Shown here one piece after another: positions 35,551 to 44,442 of a DNA stretch of 64,000 nt. Location: contig NZ_BNEL01000001.1 of NCBI RefSeq assembly GCF_018327685.1, forward strand, positions 1 to 64,000, read 5' to 3'. Positions within the stretch are counted from its first letter, which is position 1. The number at the start of each line of letters is the position of its first letter. The notes below the pieces were generated by a model. The model ran no database searches, had not been told where the DNA came from, and was given only the letters and a program-made list of their open reading frames with translations. A program made the position numbers and the translations under genes. The stretch is from Streptomyces sp. TS71-3. GTDB lineage: Bacteria; Actinomycetota; Actinomycetes; Streptomycetales; Streptomycetaceae.

Positions 35551-35620
35551 GGGTCTCCCCTGACGTCGTGGGACGGAGGCAGGCGTGCGGCGGAAGCCGC
35601 AAGGTATGGAGAGACCGTAG

Positions 35621-35665
35621 CAGATAGTTCTGAAGCAGATTAGTTTTAACGGAACTGTTTTTGCG
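35621..35665. promoter_or_regulatory. AT-rich operator/promoter region of the efflux gene
   Basis: CAGATAGTT (35621-35629) and CAGATTAGTT (35636-35645) are near-identical direct repeats inside an AT-rich island upstream of the MFS gene, plausible binding sites for the adjacent MarR protein. Confidence 0.45.
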
Positions 35666-35690
35666 GTAGCCGGTGTGGCTTGCCGGTTGC

Positions 35691-35795
35691 CCGTCGGTGG
35701 CCGGTGGCCGGTGGCCGGTGGCCGGTGGCCGGTTGTCGGTGGCCGGTTGTCGGTTGGTGGTTGGTGGTTGGTGGCCGTTGGTTGGTGACCGGTCG
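35691..35795. repeat. GGCCGGT/GGTTGGT simple-sequence array
   Basis: A run of 6-7-bp units (GGCCGGT changing to GGTTGGT) lies immediately beyond the 3' end of the MarR gene. Confidence 0.85.
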
Positions 35796-35811
35796 CCGCC
35801 GGCCGCCCCCG

Positions 35812-36300
35812 CTATCCCTGGGCTTGGCGCGCCCGGCGCACCGGCTGCGGATTCTCCGTGGGAGTGGCCAACTCGGTCTCGGCCAGCCGGTTCAGCGCGT
35901 TCAGCAGCGCCGTCCGCTCGCCCGGCGGGAGGGTGCCGAGGGTGCCCTCGTGGACGCCGTCCACGATCCGCTGGCTCCGCTCGGCGATCCGGGCGCCCTT
36001 CTCGGTGACCGCGATGATCCGGGCCCGCCGGTCCTGGCTGGACGGGCGGCGCTCGGCGAGGCCGGCCTTCTCCAGGGCGTCCACGGTCACCACCATCGTG
36101 GTCTTGTCCATGTCGCCGATCTCGGCCAGCTGGATCTGGGTGCGCTCCTCCTGGAGGGCGTGCACCAGGACGCAGTGCATCCGCGCGGTCAGTCCGATCT
36201 CGGCGAGCGCCGCGGACATCCGGGTGCGCAGCACGTGGCTGGTGTGGTCCAGGAGGTAGGAGAGGTCCGGTGTGGTGCGGGCGGGGCTCATCGCGGTCAT
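35812..36300 (-). CDS. MarR-family regulator
   Basis: 162 residues (an inner ATG at 36291 is possible). The winged helix spans about 50-115: LVHALQEERTQIQLAEIGDMDKTT and RRPSSQDRRARIIAVTEKGARI. The DMDKTTMVVTVDALEKAGL recognition helix is canonical. Probably controls the downstream efflux pump and itself. Located between two other regulator/transport units. Confidence 0.87.
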   Translation of the reverse strand: MTAMSPARTTPDLSYLLDHTSHVLRTRMSAALAEIGLTARMHCVLVHALQEERTQIQLAEIGDMDKTTMVVTVDALEKAGLAERRPSSQDRRARIIAVTEKGARIAERSQRIVDGVHEGTLGTLPPGERTALLNALNRLAETELATPTENPQPVRRARQAQG

Positions 36301-36332
36301 GTCGCCAGACTAGCAATCCGGTCCGTGCTGGA

Positions 36333-37067
36333 TTATCCGGAAGTGGACGACTTTTCGGGTGAGGCGAGGATTCCCGCCGCGACCAGGCGCAGCGCCTCCG
36401 TCACCCGCGCTCCCGCGCCCTCCTCCAGCAGGAACTGGATCTGCTCGCTCTGGAGGGTGCTCAGCAGTACGTGCGCGAGCACGTCGGCGTCCAGATCCGG
36501 CCGCTCCTCGGCGATCAGTGCGCTGATGTGGCCGTACCAGAAGGCGTAGACGGGGTGGCCGTCGTGCGGGTGCGGCCGGCCGCCGTCGCCTCCGTCCCGG
36601 CTCCCGCTGCTGTCCGCGCGGGTGCCGTTCCCGTCTCCGTTCCCGCCTTCGTTGCCGTCTCCGTTTCCGACCGCCGCCGGGCGCTGGCGTGCCGCCGGGC
36701 GGTGGGCCGTGGAGGCCGCGTGGCCGAGGGCGGCCAGCAGGCCCTTGTTGCGGCTGACCACGTCGATGACGCCGTCCAGGAAGGCGAACAGCCGCTCGCG
36801 GGGCGGCGCCCCGGGGCCGAGGGGTGGCGGGCCCGAGGTCACGGACTCGCCCAGGCTCAGCGCCCGTTCCTGCATCAGCGCCGTCATCAGCCCCATCCGG
36901 CTGCCGAACCGGTGGAACAGCGTCCCCTTGCCGACCCCCGCCGCCGTCGCGACCTGCTCCATGGAGATCTCCTCCGGCCGGAACCGGGTCAGCAGGTCCT
37001 CGGTCGCCGAGAGGATGGCGCGCCGGTTGCGCGCCGCGTCGGCACGTTCGCGACGGCCTTGGGTCAT
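36333..37067 (-). CDS. TetR-family regulator
   Basis: 244 residues from the ATG at 37067 (frame open to 37283). The HTH (about 13-60) ends in VATAAGVGKGTLFHRFGSRMGL. The ligand domain is interrupted by a Gly/Asn/Asp-rich insert (about 130-165) encoded by GC-rich repeats. Divergent from the quinone oxidoreductase gene. A large perfect dyad sits between them, so it most likely represses that gene and itself. Confidence 0.88.
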   Translation of the reverse strand: MTQGRRERADAARNRRAILSATEDLLTRFRPEEISMEQVATAAGVGKGTLFHRFGSRMGLMTALMQERALSLGESVTSGPPPLGPGAPPRERLFAFLDGVIDVVSRNKGLLAALGHAASTAHRPAARQRPAAVGNGDGNEGGNGDGNGTRADSSGSRDGGDGGRPHPHDGHPVYAFWYGHISALIAEERPDLDADVLAHVLLSTLQSEQIQFLLEEGAGARVTEALRLVAAGILASPEKSSTSG

Positions 37068-37198
37068 GGGCGTGGGTCCTCGTTCCTCGCTGGTGTTCTC
37101 GTGTGGTCGCGCGTTCCGGTTCGTGCTGGTACCGGTTCGTGCCCGTTCCGGCTCGGCCGGCTCCTCCCGTGCCGGACGGGATCGTTCCACGTTTCGTG

Positions 37199-37238
37199 GG
37201 CCGATGGGTGCAGCCGATGGGTGCAGCCGATGAGTGCA
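37199..37238. repeat. GCCGATGGGTGCA triplicate
   Basis: Three near-identical 13-14-bp units lie just outside the TetR operator. Confidence 0.8.
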
Positions 37239-37241
37239 TGG

Positions 37242-37304
37242 ACAACTGGACCAACGGTCAAGTAAGGTCCGGGAGGCGGCCAACTTGACCGGCAGTCCAG
37301 TTGT
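37242..37304. promoter_or_regulatory. 63-bp perfect nested palindrome, TetR operator pair
   Basis: Outer arms ACAACTGGAC (37242-37251) and GTCCAGTTGT (37295-37304), and inner arms CGGTCAAGT (37255-37263) and ACTTGACCG (37283-37291), are exact reverse complements, arranged symmetrically about a 19-base centre. It lies between tetR and the divergent oxidoreductase gene and could hold two operator half-sets. Confidence 0.8.
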
Positions 37305-37354
37305 ATCGCCGGCGGGGTTTCTTCGGCTCTGTTTCTCTGTTGGGGGACATCATC

Positions 37355-38341
37355 ATGCGACGCGTGCGCTATCACGAGTACGGCGGCCCGGAGGTCCTGA
37401 CGGTCGAGGAGGCCGAGGTACCGGTGCCGGGGCCCGGCCAGGTGCTGCTGCGCACCGAGGCCGTCGGGGCGAACTACGTGGACGCCCTCATCCGCCGCGG
37501 CCACCCGGAGGGCTCGCCCTACCACCGGCCGCTGCCCGGCAGCTTCACGGGTGACGTGCTGGGCACCGTGGAGTCCGTGGGCGAGGGGGTCGGCGAGGAG
37601 GTCGCGGCGCTGGCCGGGCGGCGGGCCGTGGCGCTGGTCGCCGAGAACGCGTTCGCGGACCACGTGGTGGCCGACGCGGACTGGCTGACCCCGGTTCCGG
37701 AGGACCTGGAGGCGGGCGCGGCCAGCGCGTTGTGCCTCGTGGCTCCGGTGGCGCTGGGCACGCTGCGGGCCGGCCGCATGGAGCCCGGCGCGACGGTGCT
37801 CGTGCACGCCGCGGCCGGCGGCATCGGCCACCTGGCCGTGCAGCTCGCGCGGCTGCTCGGGGCGGGCACGGTGATCGGCACCGTGGGCGCGCGGGACAAG
37901 CTGGACTTCGTCCGGGGGCTCGGCGCGGACGCCGCGATCAGCTACCTGGACGAGGACTGGCCCGGCCAGGTGCGCAAGGTCGCCCCGGGCGGAGTGGACG
38001 TGGTGCTCGACGGGGTCGGCGAGGACACCACCCTCCAGAGCCTCGACCTGCTCGCGCCGTTCGGCAGGACGGTGGTGTACGGCTCCGCGAAAGGCAGGCT
38101 GACGGACCTGCCCGTCCGCGCATTGCTCGCCCTCAAGGGCGTGGTCGGCTTCAGCCTGCTGGCCTACCGCAAGGTCCTCCCCGAACAGGCCGCGAAGGAC
38201 GTCGAGCTGACCAGGGACCACCTCGCGACGGGCCGGCTGAGCGTCGAGGTGCACGCCCGGATCCCGCTCGCCGAGGCCGCGGAGATCCACCGCATCTTCG
38301 AGGCGCGGACCCACCGGGGCCGGGTGCTCCTCGTGCCCTGA
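37355..38341 (+). CDS. Zinc-independent quinone oxidoreductase (zeta-crystallin-like MDR)
   Basis: 328 residues of the medium-chain dehydrogenase family without zinc ligands. It has the Q-binding opening YHEYGGPEVLTVEEAEVPVP and the NADPH site VHAAAGGIGHLAVQLARLLG (about 149-168). It reduces quinones or similar electrophiles with NADPH. The ATG at 37355 begins the conserved core. Divergently transcribed from the TetR gene, and very likely induced through it. Confidence 0.88.
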   Translation: MRRVRYHEYGGPEVLTVEEAEVPVPGPGQVLLRTEAVGANYVDALIRRGHPEGSPYHRPLPGSFTGDVLGTVESVGEGVGEEVAALAGRRAVALVAENAFADHVVADADWLTPVPEDLEAGAASALCLVAPVALGTLRAGRMEPGATVLVHAAAGGIGHLAVQLARLLGAGTVIGTVGARDKLDFVRGLGADAAISYLDEDWPGQVRKVAPGGVDVVLDGVGEDTTLQSLDLLAPFGRTVVYGSAKGRLTDLPVRALLALKGVVGFSLLAYRKVLPEQAAKDVELTRDHLATGRLSVEVHARIPLAEAAEIHRIFEARTHRGRVLLVP

Positions 38342-38366
38342 GCTCGCAGCGCCCGAACGCCGCGAA

Positions 38367-38396
38367 CCGCGCCCTCACCTCACAGGGAGGGCGCGG
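38367..38396. terminator. Bidirectional stem-loop overlapping the amidase stop
   Basis: CCGCGCCCT (38367-38375) pairs with AGGGCGCGG (38388-38396) around a 12-base loop that contains the end of the minus-strand amidase gene. Confidence 0.65.
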
Positions 38397-39915
38397 GACG
38401 CGCGGTGTTCCCGTTCAGCGCCGCATCCGCCGCATCCGCCGTATCGGCGGTTACCGCTCCCGCGACCGCGAGGAGCAGGGCCTCGCGGCCGGGTGGGCAG
38501 ACGAGTTGGAGGCCCACCGGCATGCCGTCCACCGTGCCGGCCGGCACGCTCAGTGCGGGCAGGCCGAGCAGGTTCCAGGGGCTGGTGAGGGCGAGCATCG
38601 CCGGGCGGAGGGGGACGCGGGCGCCGTCCAGTACGGCGCTGCGGGCGTCGAGTTCGGGTGCGGTGAGCGGCGTGGTGGGCAGCGCCAGCAGATCGTGGCG
38701 GTCGAAGAGGCCGGCCACCACGCGCGCGATGCGTTCCCGGTCGGCCAGCGCGCGGACGTACCGCCAGCCGGGGGTGCGCCCGGCGTGGCGCAACCGGTCG
38801 AGCACCTCGGATCCGTAGAGGTCCGGTTGCGCGGCCACCCGGTCGGCGTGCACGGCGTAGACCTCGCTGTCCTGGATCGCCCCGAACGCGGCGCGCGCGT
38901 CCCGCGCGAAGGCTTCCGGCTCGAACGCCTCCGGGTCCAGGCTTTCCGGTGCAGTCGTGACCGGTGCGGATGCGTCCTGCCCGGATGCGTCCTGCCCGGA
39001 TACGTCCCGTGTGTCCACGTCCTGCGTCGATACGCTTCCGTCGACGGCGGCCCGTGCGACGCACACCACCTCGGGGTCGATCGCCGTGAACGCCGCGGGT
39101 GCCAGCCAACCGACGCGTGCCGTACGGGGGTCGGGCCGCTCGCCCACCGCCGTGCCCGCCAGCACCTCGTACCCGAGCCGGCAGTCCTCCGGGGTCCGGG
39201 CCAGGACGCCCACGTGGTCGAGGGAGGCCGACACCGGGAAGACGCCGCCGGTGGGCACCGCGCCGTACGCGGGCTTGAATCCGCTCACCCCGCACAGCGC
39301 CGCCGGGATGCGTACCGAGCCGCCGGTGTCCGTGCCGAGCGCGAGCGGCACGATGCCTGCCGCGACGGCCGCCGCGCTGCCACCGCTGGAGCCGCCGGAG
39401 ATGCACGCCGGGTCGAGGGGGTTGCGGGAGGGGCCGGTCGCGGAACGGTCCCCGGTCGGGCCGTACGCGAACTCGTGCGTGGTGGTCTTGCCGACGACGA
39501 CCGCGCCGCCCGCGCGCAGCCGCCGCACGCACTCCGCGTCCGCCACCGCGATGTGCCCCGCGAAGTGCGCCGCGCCCGCGGTGGTGGGCAGCCCGGCCAC
39601 GTCGATGATGTCCTTCACGGCGACGGGTATGCCGTGCAGCGGGCCGCGGTCGTGCCCGGCGGCGAGCTCCTCGTCCGCCTGCCGGGCGGCACGCCGGGCG
39701 CCCTCCGCGTCGACGGTCACGAACGTGCCCAGCAGGGCGTCCAGCCGTGCCACCGCCTCCAGGGCACGCTCGGTGAGGTCGGCGGCGGTCGTGCCACCGC
39801 CGCGTAGCAGTGCCGCGAGGGCGGCGACGGTGCCGTCCGGTCCGGCGAAGTACCCCGGCTCGACCCGCGCCCGCGCCCCGGTGCCGTCCACGGCCTTCTC
39901 CTGATCACTTTCCAT
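38380..39915 (-). CDS. Amidase-signature-family hydrolase
   Basis: 511 residues with the Ser-cisSer-Lys triad in context: Lys in IPVAVKDIID, cis-Ser in ISGGSSGGSAAAVAAG and the nucleophile region GTDTGGSVRIPAALCGVSGFKP. Such enzymes hydrolyse amides, nitrile-derived amides or allophanate, or act as GatA. The lack of gatB/gatC and the 511-residue length with a mid-region repeat (SGQDASGQDAS, PEAFEPEAF) point to a stand-alone amidase. The substrate cannot be read from the sequence. Confidence 0.88.
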   Translation of the reverse strand: MESDQEKAVDGTGARARVEPGYFAGPDGTVAALAALLRGGGTTAADLTERALEAVARLDALLGTFVTVDAEGARRAARQADEELAAGHDRGPLHGIPVAVKDIIDVAGLPTTAGAAHFAGHIAVADAECVRRLRAGGAVVVGKTTTHEFAYGPTGDRSATGPSRNPLDPACISGGSSGGSAAAVAAGIVPLALGTDTGGSVRIPAALCGVSGFKPAYGAVPTGGVFPVSASLDHVGVLARTPEDCRLGYEVLAGTAVGERPDPRTARVGWLAPAAFTAIDPEVVCVARAAVDGSVSTQDVDTRDVSGQDASGQDASAPVTTAPESLDPEAFEPEAFARDARAAFGAIQDSEVYAVHADRVAAQPDLYGSEVLDRLRHAGRTPGWRYVRALADRERIARVVAGLFDRHDLLALPTTPLTAPELDARSAVLDGARVPLRPAMLALTSPWNLLGLPALSVPAGTVDGMPVGLQLVCPPGREALLLAVAGAVTADTADAADAALNGNTARPAPSL

Positions 39916-40100
39916 GCCGTTCCCGCCCACCTTCGTACTGTTCCTGACCGCGGTGCGGCCGATCTCCGGCCCCTCGGTACCGTTCCTGCCCACGCCAGGC
40001 GGACCGTACCGCCCCTGGGCGGAGACGGCCGACGGTCGCCCTCCCCGAGGAACCCGAGGAAGGGGACAGGGGCGACCTGACGCCATGAGTGGATCGGATC

Positions 40101-41294
40101 TCAGAGCGCCAGGAAAGTGAGGTCCAGCCTCCGCAGCCGGTCGGGGTCGGTCAGGACGTCGATCGCCGTGATCCGTCCGGCCGTCACGGTGAACGCCATC
40201 ACCGACACGGGGCGTCCCTCGACGAGGCCGACCAGACCGGGCGCCCCGTTGACCAGCGTGGGCCGGCCGCCGTCCGCATGGCGCGCGGCGACGACCGCGC
40301 CCGACGCCACGGCCGTCGCGCCCCGGACCAGCCGGACGGGCCCGTGCGCGCCGCCGTCCGCGCGGAGCACCACGTCCGGGTCGAGCACCGCGACGAGCGC
40401 GTCCAGGTCCCCGCCGCGCGCCGCGGCGAGGAACGCGTCGACGACGTCCCGCTGCCTCGCCGGATCCGGATCGGGCACCGGCGCCGCGCCCCGCACCCGC
40501 CGGCGCGCCCGGCTCGCGAGCTGGCGGGCGGCGGATGGCGAGCGCCCCACGACGGGCGCGATCTCCTCGAACGGCACCGCGAAGAGGTCGTGCAGCACGA
40601 ACGCGAGCCGTTCCGCCGGGGCGAGGGTCTCCAGCACGACCAGCAGGGCGAGCCCCACGGAGTCCGCGAGCAGCGCCCTGGCCTCGGGGTCGGCCGCGGC
40701 GCCGTCGGGCGCGGTGACGATCGGGTCGGGCACGTGCACGTCGAGCGGCTCCTCGCGGCGGAGCCTGCGGCTGCGCAGCATGTCGAGGCAGACCCGGCCG
40801 ACCACGGTGGTCAGCCAGCCGCCGAGGTTGCCCACGCCCTCGGTGCCGTTCCTGCTGAGCCGCAGCCACGCCTCCTGCACGGCGTCGTCCGCCTCGCTCA
40901 CCGAGCCCAGCATCCGGTACGCCACGGCGCGCAGGTGCCCGCGGTGCGCCTCGAAGCGTTCGGCCAGGAACCGCTGGTCCGAACGTTCCGGATCGGCTCG
41001 CCCGCCGCGCCGCCGTGCCGGTGCCCTTGCCCCTGCTCGAACGCATCCCCGAACCCGTCCCCGAGCGCGCTCCCGACCTCGTGCCCGTGCCCGTTCACGG
41101 CCGCCCGCCGCTCGCCGTCCATGCGGTGCCCCGTCCTCGTACCGTTCCGTCCGCGCCCTGTCCGCCCGGACCCGACCCTCGGATCCCTGACGGATCGGGG
41201 CGGCCGGATGTGACGGAGACCAGGCGATCGGATGCGACGGAGCCCGGGCGGCCGGATGCGACCGAGGCCAGGCGGCCGGAGATGGCGGGCTCAC
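40101..41294 (-). CDS. ECF41-type sigma factor, N-terminus uncertain (possible frameshift)
   Basis: The conserved part (about the last 290 codons) is a full ECF41 sigma: AYRMLGSVSEADDAVQEAW, LAFVLHDLFAVPFEEIAPVV and a SnoaL-like C-terminal domain. The only in-frame start is GTG 41294, but the first 100 codons in that frame are Arg-rich and poorly coding. In another frame an ATG at 41122 after GAGG opens a well-coding Gly/Asp/His stretch (MDGERRAAVNGHGHEVGSAL) that changes frame near 41,000. Either a one-base indel broke the gene, or an unrecognised start is used. Confidence 0.72.
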   Translation of the reverse strand: MSPPSPAAWPRSHPAARAPSHPIAWSPSHPAAPIRQGSEGRVRADRARTERYEDGAPHGRRAAGGRERARARGRERARGRVRGCVRAGARAPARRRGGRADPERSDQRFLAERFEAHRGHLRAVAYRMLGSVSEADDAVQEAWLRLSRNGTEGVGNLGGWLTTVVGRVCLDMLRSRRLRREEPLDVHVPDPIVTAPDGAAADPEARALLADSVGLALLVVLETLAPAERLAFVLHDLFAVPFEEIAPVVGRSPSAARQLASRARRRVRGAAPVPDPDPARQRDVVDAFLAAARGGDLDALVAVLDPDVVLRADGGAHGPVRLVRGATAVASGAVVAARHADGGRPTLVNGAPGLVGLVEGRPVSVMAFTVTAGRITAIDVLTDPDRLRRLDLTFLAL

Positions 41295-41416
41295 AACGGG
41301 TGGGGGACGGGCCCCGCAAGGGAAACGGGTGCGGGACAGGTCCCCGCAAGGGGGCGGAAACGAGGGCGGGCAGCGGCCCCCGCTTCCCCCGGTGAACGGT
41401 GTTAACGTGCGTTCCC

Positions 41417-42061
41417 GTGACCGCCCACACCGATTCCGCGGGCCGCCGCCGTCCCACCGGCCACCACCACGGGGACCTGCGCAACGTACTGGAACAGGCC
41501 GCGCTCGCCCTGGTGGCCGAGCGCGGACCGCACGGCTTCACGCTCGCCGAGGCGTGCCGCCGGGCCGGCGTGAGCGTCTCGGCACCGTACAAGCACTTCG
41601 CCGACCGGGACGCGCTGCTCGCCTCGCTGGCCCTCAAGGGGTACCGCGAGCAGCGCGACCGCTACGCCGCCGCGGTCGCGGCCGGCGACGACCCCGGAGA
41701 GCAGCTCGCCGCCTTCGCGACGGCCTACGTACGGTTCGCCGCCGAGGAGCGGGCGCTGTTCGACATCACCTTCCTCGCCGGCCTGGACAAGAGCCGCCAT
41801 CCGGACCTGGAGGCGGCAGGCGGTGAGCTCTTCGCCGCCCTCGTACCCGTCGCCGAGCGCGTCGCCCCCGGCGAGGCCGCCGCCCTCGACCTGCTGGTAC
41901 GCGTCGCCGCGGCGGCCCACGGCCTCGCCCTCTTCCTCCAGCAGGGCATGCTTCCGGACGGCCAGAACACCCTGGCCGCGGCCGAGGAGCGCGCCGCCCG
42001 CGTCGCACGCGCCCTGGTGGAGGAGGAACGCCAGGAACGGCGGACCGGGCACGCCGGCTGA
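41417..42061 (+). CDS. TetR-family regulator with WHG-type C-terminal domain
   Basis: 214 residues from GTG 41417. HTH about 17-60 (NVLEQAALALVAERGPHGFTLAEACRRAGVSVSAPYKHF). The C-terminal helices with LAAFATAYVRFAAEERALFDI resemble the WHG/TetR_C_33 group. Its target is not evident: neighbours are the sigma gene and a long repeat-filled region. The upstream GTTAAC stretch may be part of a leaderless promoter. Confidence 0.85.
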   Translation: MTAHTDSAGRRRPTGHHHGDLRNVLEQAALALVAERGPHGFTLAEACRRAGVSVSAPYKHFADRDALLASLALKGYREQRDRYAAAVAAGDDPGEQLAAFATAYVRFAAEERALFDITFLAGLDKSRHPDLEAAGGELFAALVPVAERVAPGEAAALDLLVRVAAAAHGLALFLQQGMLPDGQNTLAAAEERAARVARALVEEERQERRTGHAG

Positions 42062-42081
42062 CCCCCGGCCGGGCCGTTCCC

Positions 42082-42408
42082 CCCTTCGCCTCGTCCGCGC
42101 AGGAACGCGTACCCCCACTCGGCCGCACCCGCCGACGAGACGTGCCCCCTTGGCCCCGTCCGCGCAGGAACGCGTACCCCCACTCGGCCGCACCCGCCGA
42201 CGAGACGTGCCCCCTTGGCCCCGTCCGCGCAGGAACGCGTACCCCCACTCGGCCGCACCCGCCAACGAGACGTGCCCCCTTCGCCCCGTCCGCGCAGGAA
42301 CGCGTACCCCCACTCGGCCGCCGTCGCGCACGAGACGTGCCCCCTTCGCCCTCTCCGCGCAGGGGCGCGTACCCCCACCGGCCGGTGGTCGCGTACGAGA
42401 CGTGAGGG
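42082..42408. repeat. 65-bp minisatellite, five copies
   Basis: AGGAACGCGTACCCCCACTC and flanking sequence recur with exact 65-bp spacing (unit anchors at 42101, 42166, 42231, 42296, 42361). The first three are almost identical and the last two diverged. The period is not a multiple of three, so it is non-coding; long open frames across it are artefacts. Confidence 0.93.
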
Positions 42409-42559
42409 GACGTGGGGGGATGTCCGCCCGCAGTGTCCTGCGTCAGGCCCAGGGAACCCGTCCGGTCGACGGAGGACGCGGGACCGAGGACGGATATCCG
42501 CCCGCGGCCCCGCCCCACGAAACACAAGGCGCCCCACCGCCCGGGGAAGTGGCGCCAGT

Positions 42560-42890
42560 CCGAGCCGGACAAGGCCAGCCCGATCCGACTCGGCTCGCCC
42601 GAGCCGGACAAGGCCAGCCCGAGCCGGACAGGCAAGCCGGAGCCGGACAAGGCCAGGCCGACGTGGACGAGGCCAAGCTACGCTGAGCCGGGCCGCCGAC
42701 CCACACACCGCAAGACATCCGGGCGAAGCCCGGCAGAAAGGGGCGCGGGGAACTGCGCAAAAGGGCCTGGCCGGACCTGGCGAGCCGAGTCGGATCGGGC
42801 AAGCCGAAGCCGGGCCGGGCCAAGCCAGGCCGGGCCAAGCCAGGCCAAAGTCAGGCTGGGCCAAGCCAAGCCAAGCCAAGCCAGGCAGGG
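42560..42890. repeat. Palindromic repeat block around an inverted REP copy
   Basis: CCCGATCCGACTCGGCTCGC at 42579-42598 is matched by its exact reverse complement at 42780-42799 (a 21-bp arm in full). Between them lies the inverted copy of the 7.3-kb REP element (42697-42766). Degenerate GAGCCGGACAAGGCCAG and CCAAG repeats flank both sides. No gene is seen. Confidence 0.88.
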
Positions 42891-42908
42891 CCGGGGCCGG
42901 GGCCGATC

Positions 42909-44285
42909 TCAGGCCGCGCCGGCCACCCGCACCAGCTTGCGGTTGAGGAATTCGCCGATGCCCAGTTCCGACAGTTCCCGCCCGAACCCCGAGTTCTTGA
43001 CCCCGCCGAAGGGCAGCCCCGGCGAGTCCGCGAAGCAGGAGTTGATGTACACCATGCCGCACTCGATTCGGGACGCCACCTGCCGCGCGTGCTCGACATC
43101 CGCGTCGAAGACGTAGGCACCCAGCCCGTAGCGGGTGGCATTGGCCAGCTCGATCGCCTCCTCCTCGCTGTCCACCACATAGAAGGACAGCACGGGTCCG
43201 AACGCCTCCTGCTGGTGGAGCGGATTGTCGTCGGCGATGTCCGCGATGATCGTCGGTTCGAGATAGAACCCGGGCCGGTCGACGCGCTTTCCGCCGTGGA
43301 CGATCCGCGCTCCCGCCGCCTTCGCGTCCTCGATCTGCCGGAGCAGCCCTTCCAGGGCGCGTTCACTGGACAGGGGACCGAGCAGGGTGGCCTCGTCCGC
43401 CGGATCGCCCACCGTGATCGCGGCGAATCGCTCCTTGAGCGCGGCCAGCATCCGCTCGCCCCGTTCCCTGCCGACCACCACGACGCGCTTGATGTTGACG
43501 CAGCCCTGCCCCGAATTGAACGTGCGGCCCATCACGCACTGCTCGACCGCGTGGTCGAGAGGCGCGCCCTGAAGGATGAGGGCGGGATCGCTGCCGCCCA
43601 GTTCGAGGATCACCTTCTTCAGGTTGCGCCCGGCGCGCTCACCGACGGCGGCCCCCGCCCTCTCGCTGCCGGTCAGCGCCACGCCGCGGACGCGGAAGTC
43701 GTCGATCAGGGCACCGACCTGCTCGATCGAGCAGAAGAGATTGGTGTACGCCCCTTCCGGCGCCCCCGCCTCCTCGAACAGCCGCGCGAAGGCGAGCGCG
43801 CACTGCGGCACGTTCTCGGCGTGCTTCATCAGGATCACGTTGCCCGCGACGAGCTGGGGCGCCGCCACGCGGGCCAGCTGGTAGAAGGGGAAATTCCAGG
43901 GCTCGACCGCCAGAACGACGCCGATGGGCTCGGCGACGAGTGTCGCGCCGGGTTCGCCGGGCAGGGACTGCGCCGCGAGGAGCCTTTCACCGTGCTCGGC
44001 GTAGTACTCCAGGATGTCGGCGACCAGATCGATCTCCAGATAGGAGAACCGGGTGACCTTGCCCATTTCCAGGATCGGGTACGTCGCGTACTCGTCCCGC
44101 TTCTCGCGCAGGATCCGAGCGGCGCGCCCGACGATCCGGGCCCGTTCCGCGACGGGCCTGAGCCGCCAGTCCTCGCGGTAGCGCCTGTCCGCGGTCGCCA
44201 GGGCGGCGAACACCTCCTCATCCGACTGCCACGGAAACTCCTTCACGAGGTCGCCCGTGGCCGGGTTGATCGTACGAAAGCTCAT
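42909..44285 (-). CDS. NAD(P)-dependent aldehyde dehydrogenase (SSADH-like)
   Basis: 458 residues, near the length of the shorter succinate-semialdehyde dehydrogenases. Catalytic Glu in ILELGGSDPALI and Cys in FNSGQGCVNIKR, cofactor loop VEPWNFPFYQLARVAAP. It oxidises an aldehyde to the acid; succinate semialdehyde is the likeliest substrate by resemblance. AAGGAGCAGACC precedes the ATG. It is divergent from the XRE regulator, a possible controller. Confidence 0.87.
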   Translation of the reverse strand: MSFRTINPATGDLVKEFPWQSDEEVFAALATADRRYREDWRLRPVAERARIVGRAARILREKRDEYATYPILEMGKVTRFSYLEIDLVADILEYYAEHGERLLAAQSLPGEPGATLVAEPIGVVLAVEPWNFPFYQLARVAAPQLVAGNVILMKHAENVPQCALAFARLFEEAGAPEGAYTNLFCSIEQVGALIDDFRVRGVALTGSERAGAAVGERAGRNLKKVILELGGSDPALILQGAPLDHAVEQCVMGRTFNSGQGCVNIKRVVVVGRERGERMLAALKERFAAITVGDPADEATLLGPLSSERALEGLLRQIEDAKAAGARIVHGGKRVDRPGFYLEPTIIADIADDNPLHQQEAFGPVLSFYVVDSEEEAIELANATRYGLGAYVFDADVEHARQVASRIECGMVYINSCFADSPGLPFGGVKNSGFGRELSELGIGEFLNRKLVRVAGAA

Positions 44286-44430
44286 GGTCTGCTCCTTGAT
44301 GACGGATCCCCGGACCCGGCGGGGACGCATCGAGGCTGCTCCGGCGGCAGGGCGCCGGCCAGGCACCGGGTTCGCCTACGTCCCGCGTGACTACCACCGG
44401 CAGGGACAGGCTGGACGCGGAGGCCGGCGC

Positions 44431-44436
44431 GATACT
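44431..44436 (+). promoter_or_regulatory. -10 box (GATACT) of a leaderless regulator gene
   Basis: GATACT ends six bases before the ATG at 44443. The arrangement matches other leaderless genes in the window. Confidence 0.45.
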
Positions 44437-44442
44437 CGACGC

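Noticed and set aside
33731..36316. An 861-codon minus-strand frame across the MFS and MarR genes
   Set aside because: It is Arg/Pro-rich, without domain signatures, and overlaps two clear genes in another frame.
42082..42408. CRISPR array
   Set aside because: The 65-bp units are directly repeated without unique spacers of fixed size, and no cas genes are near.
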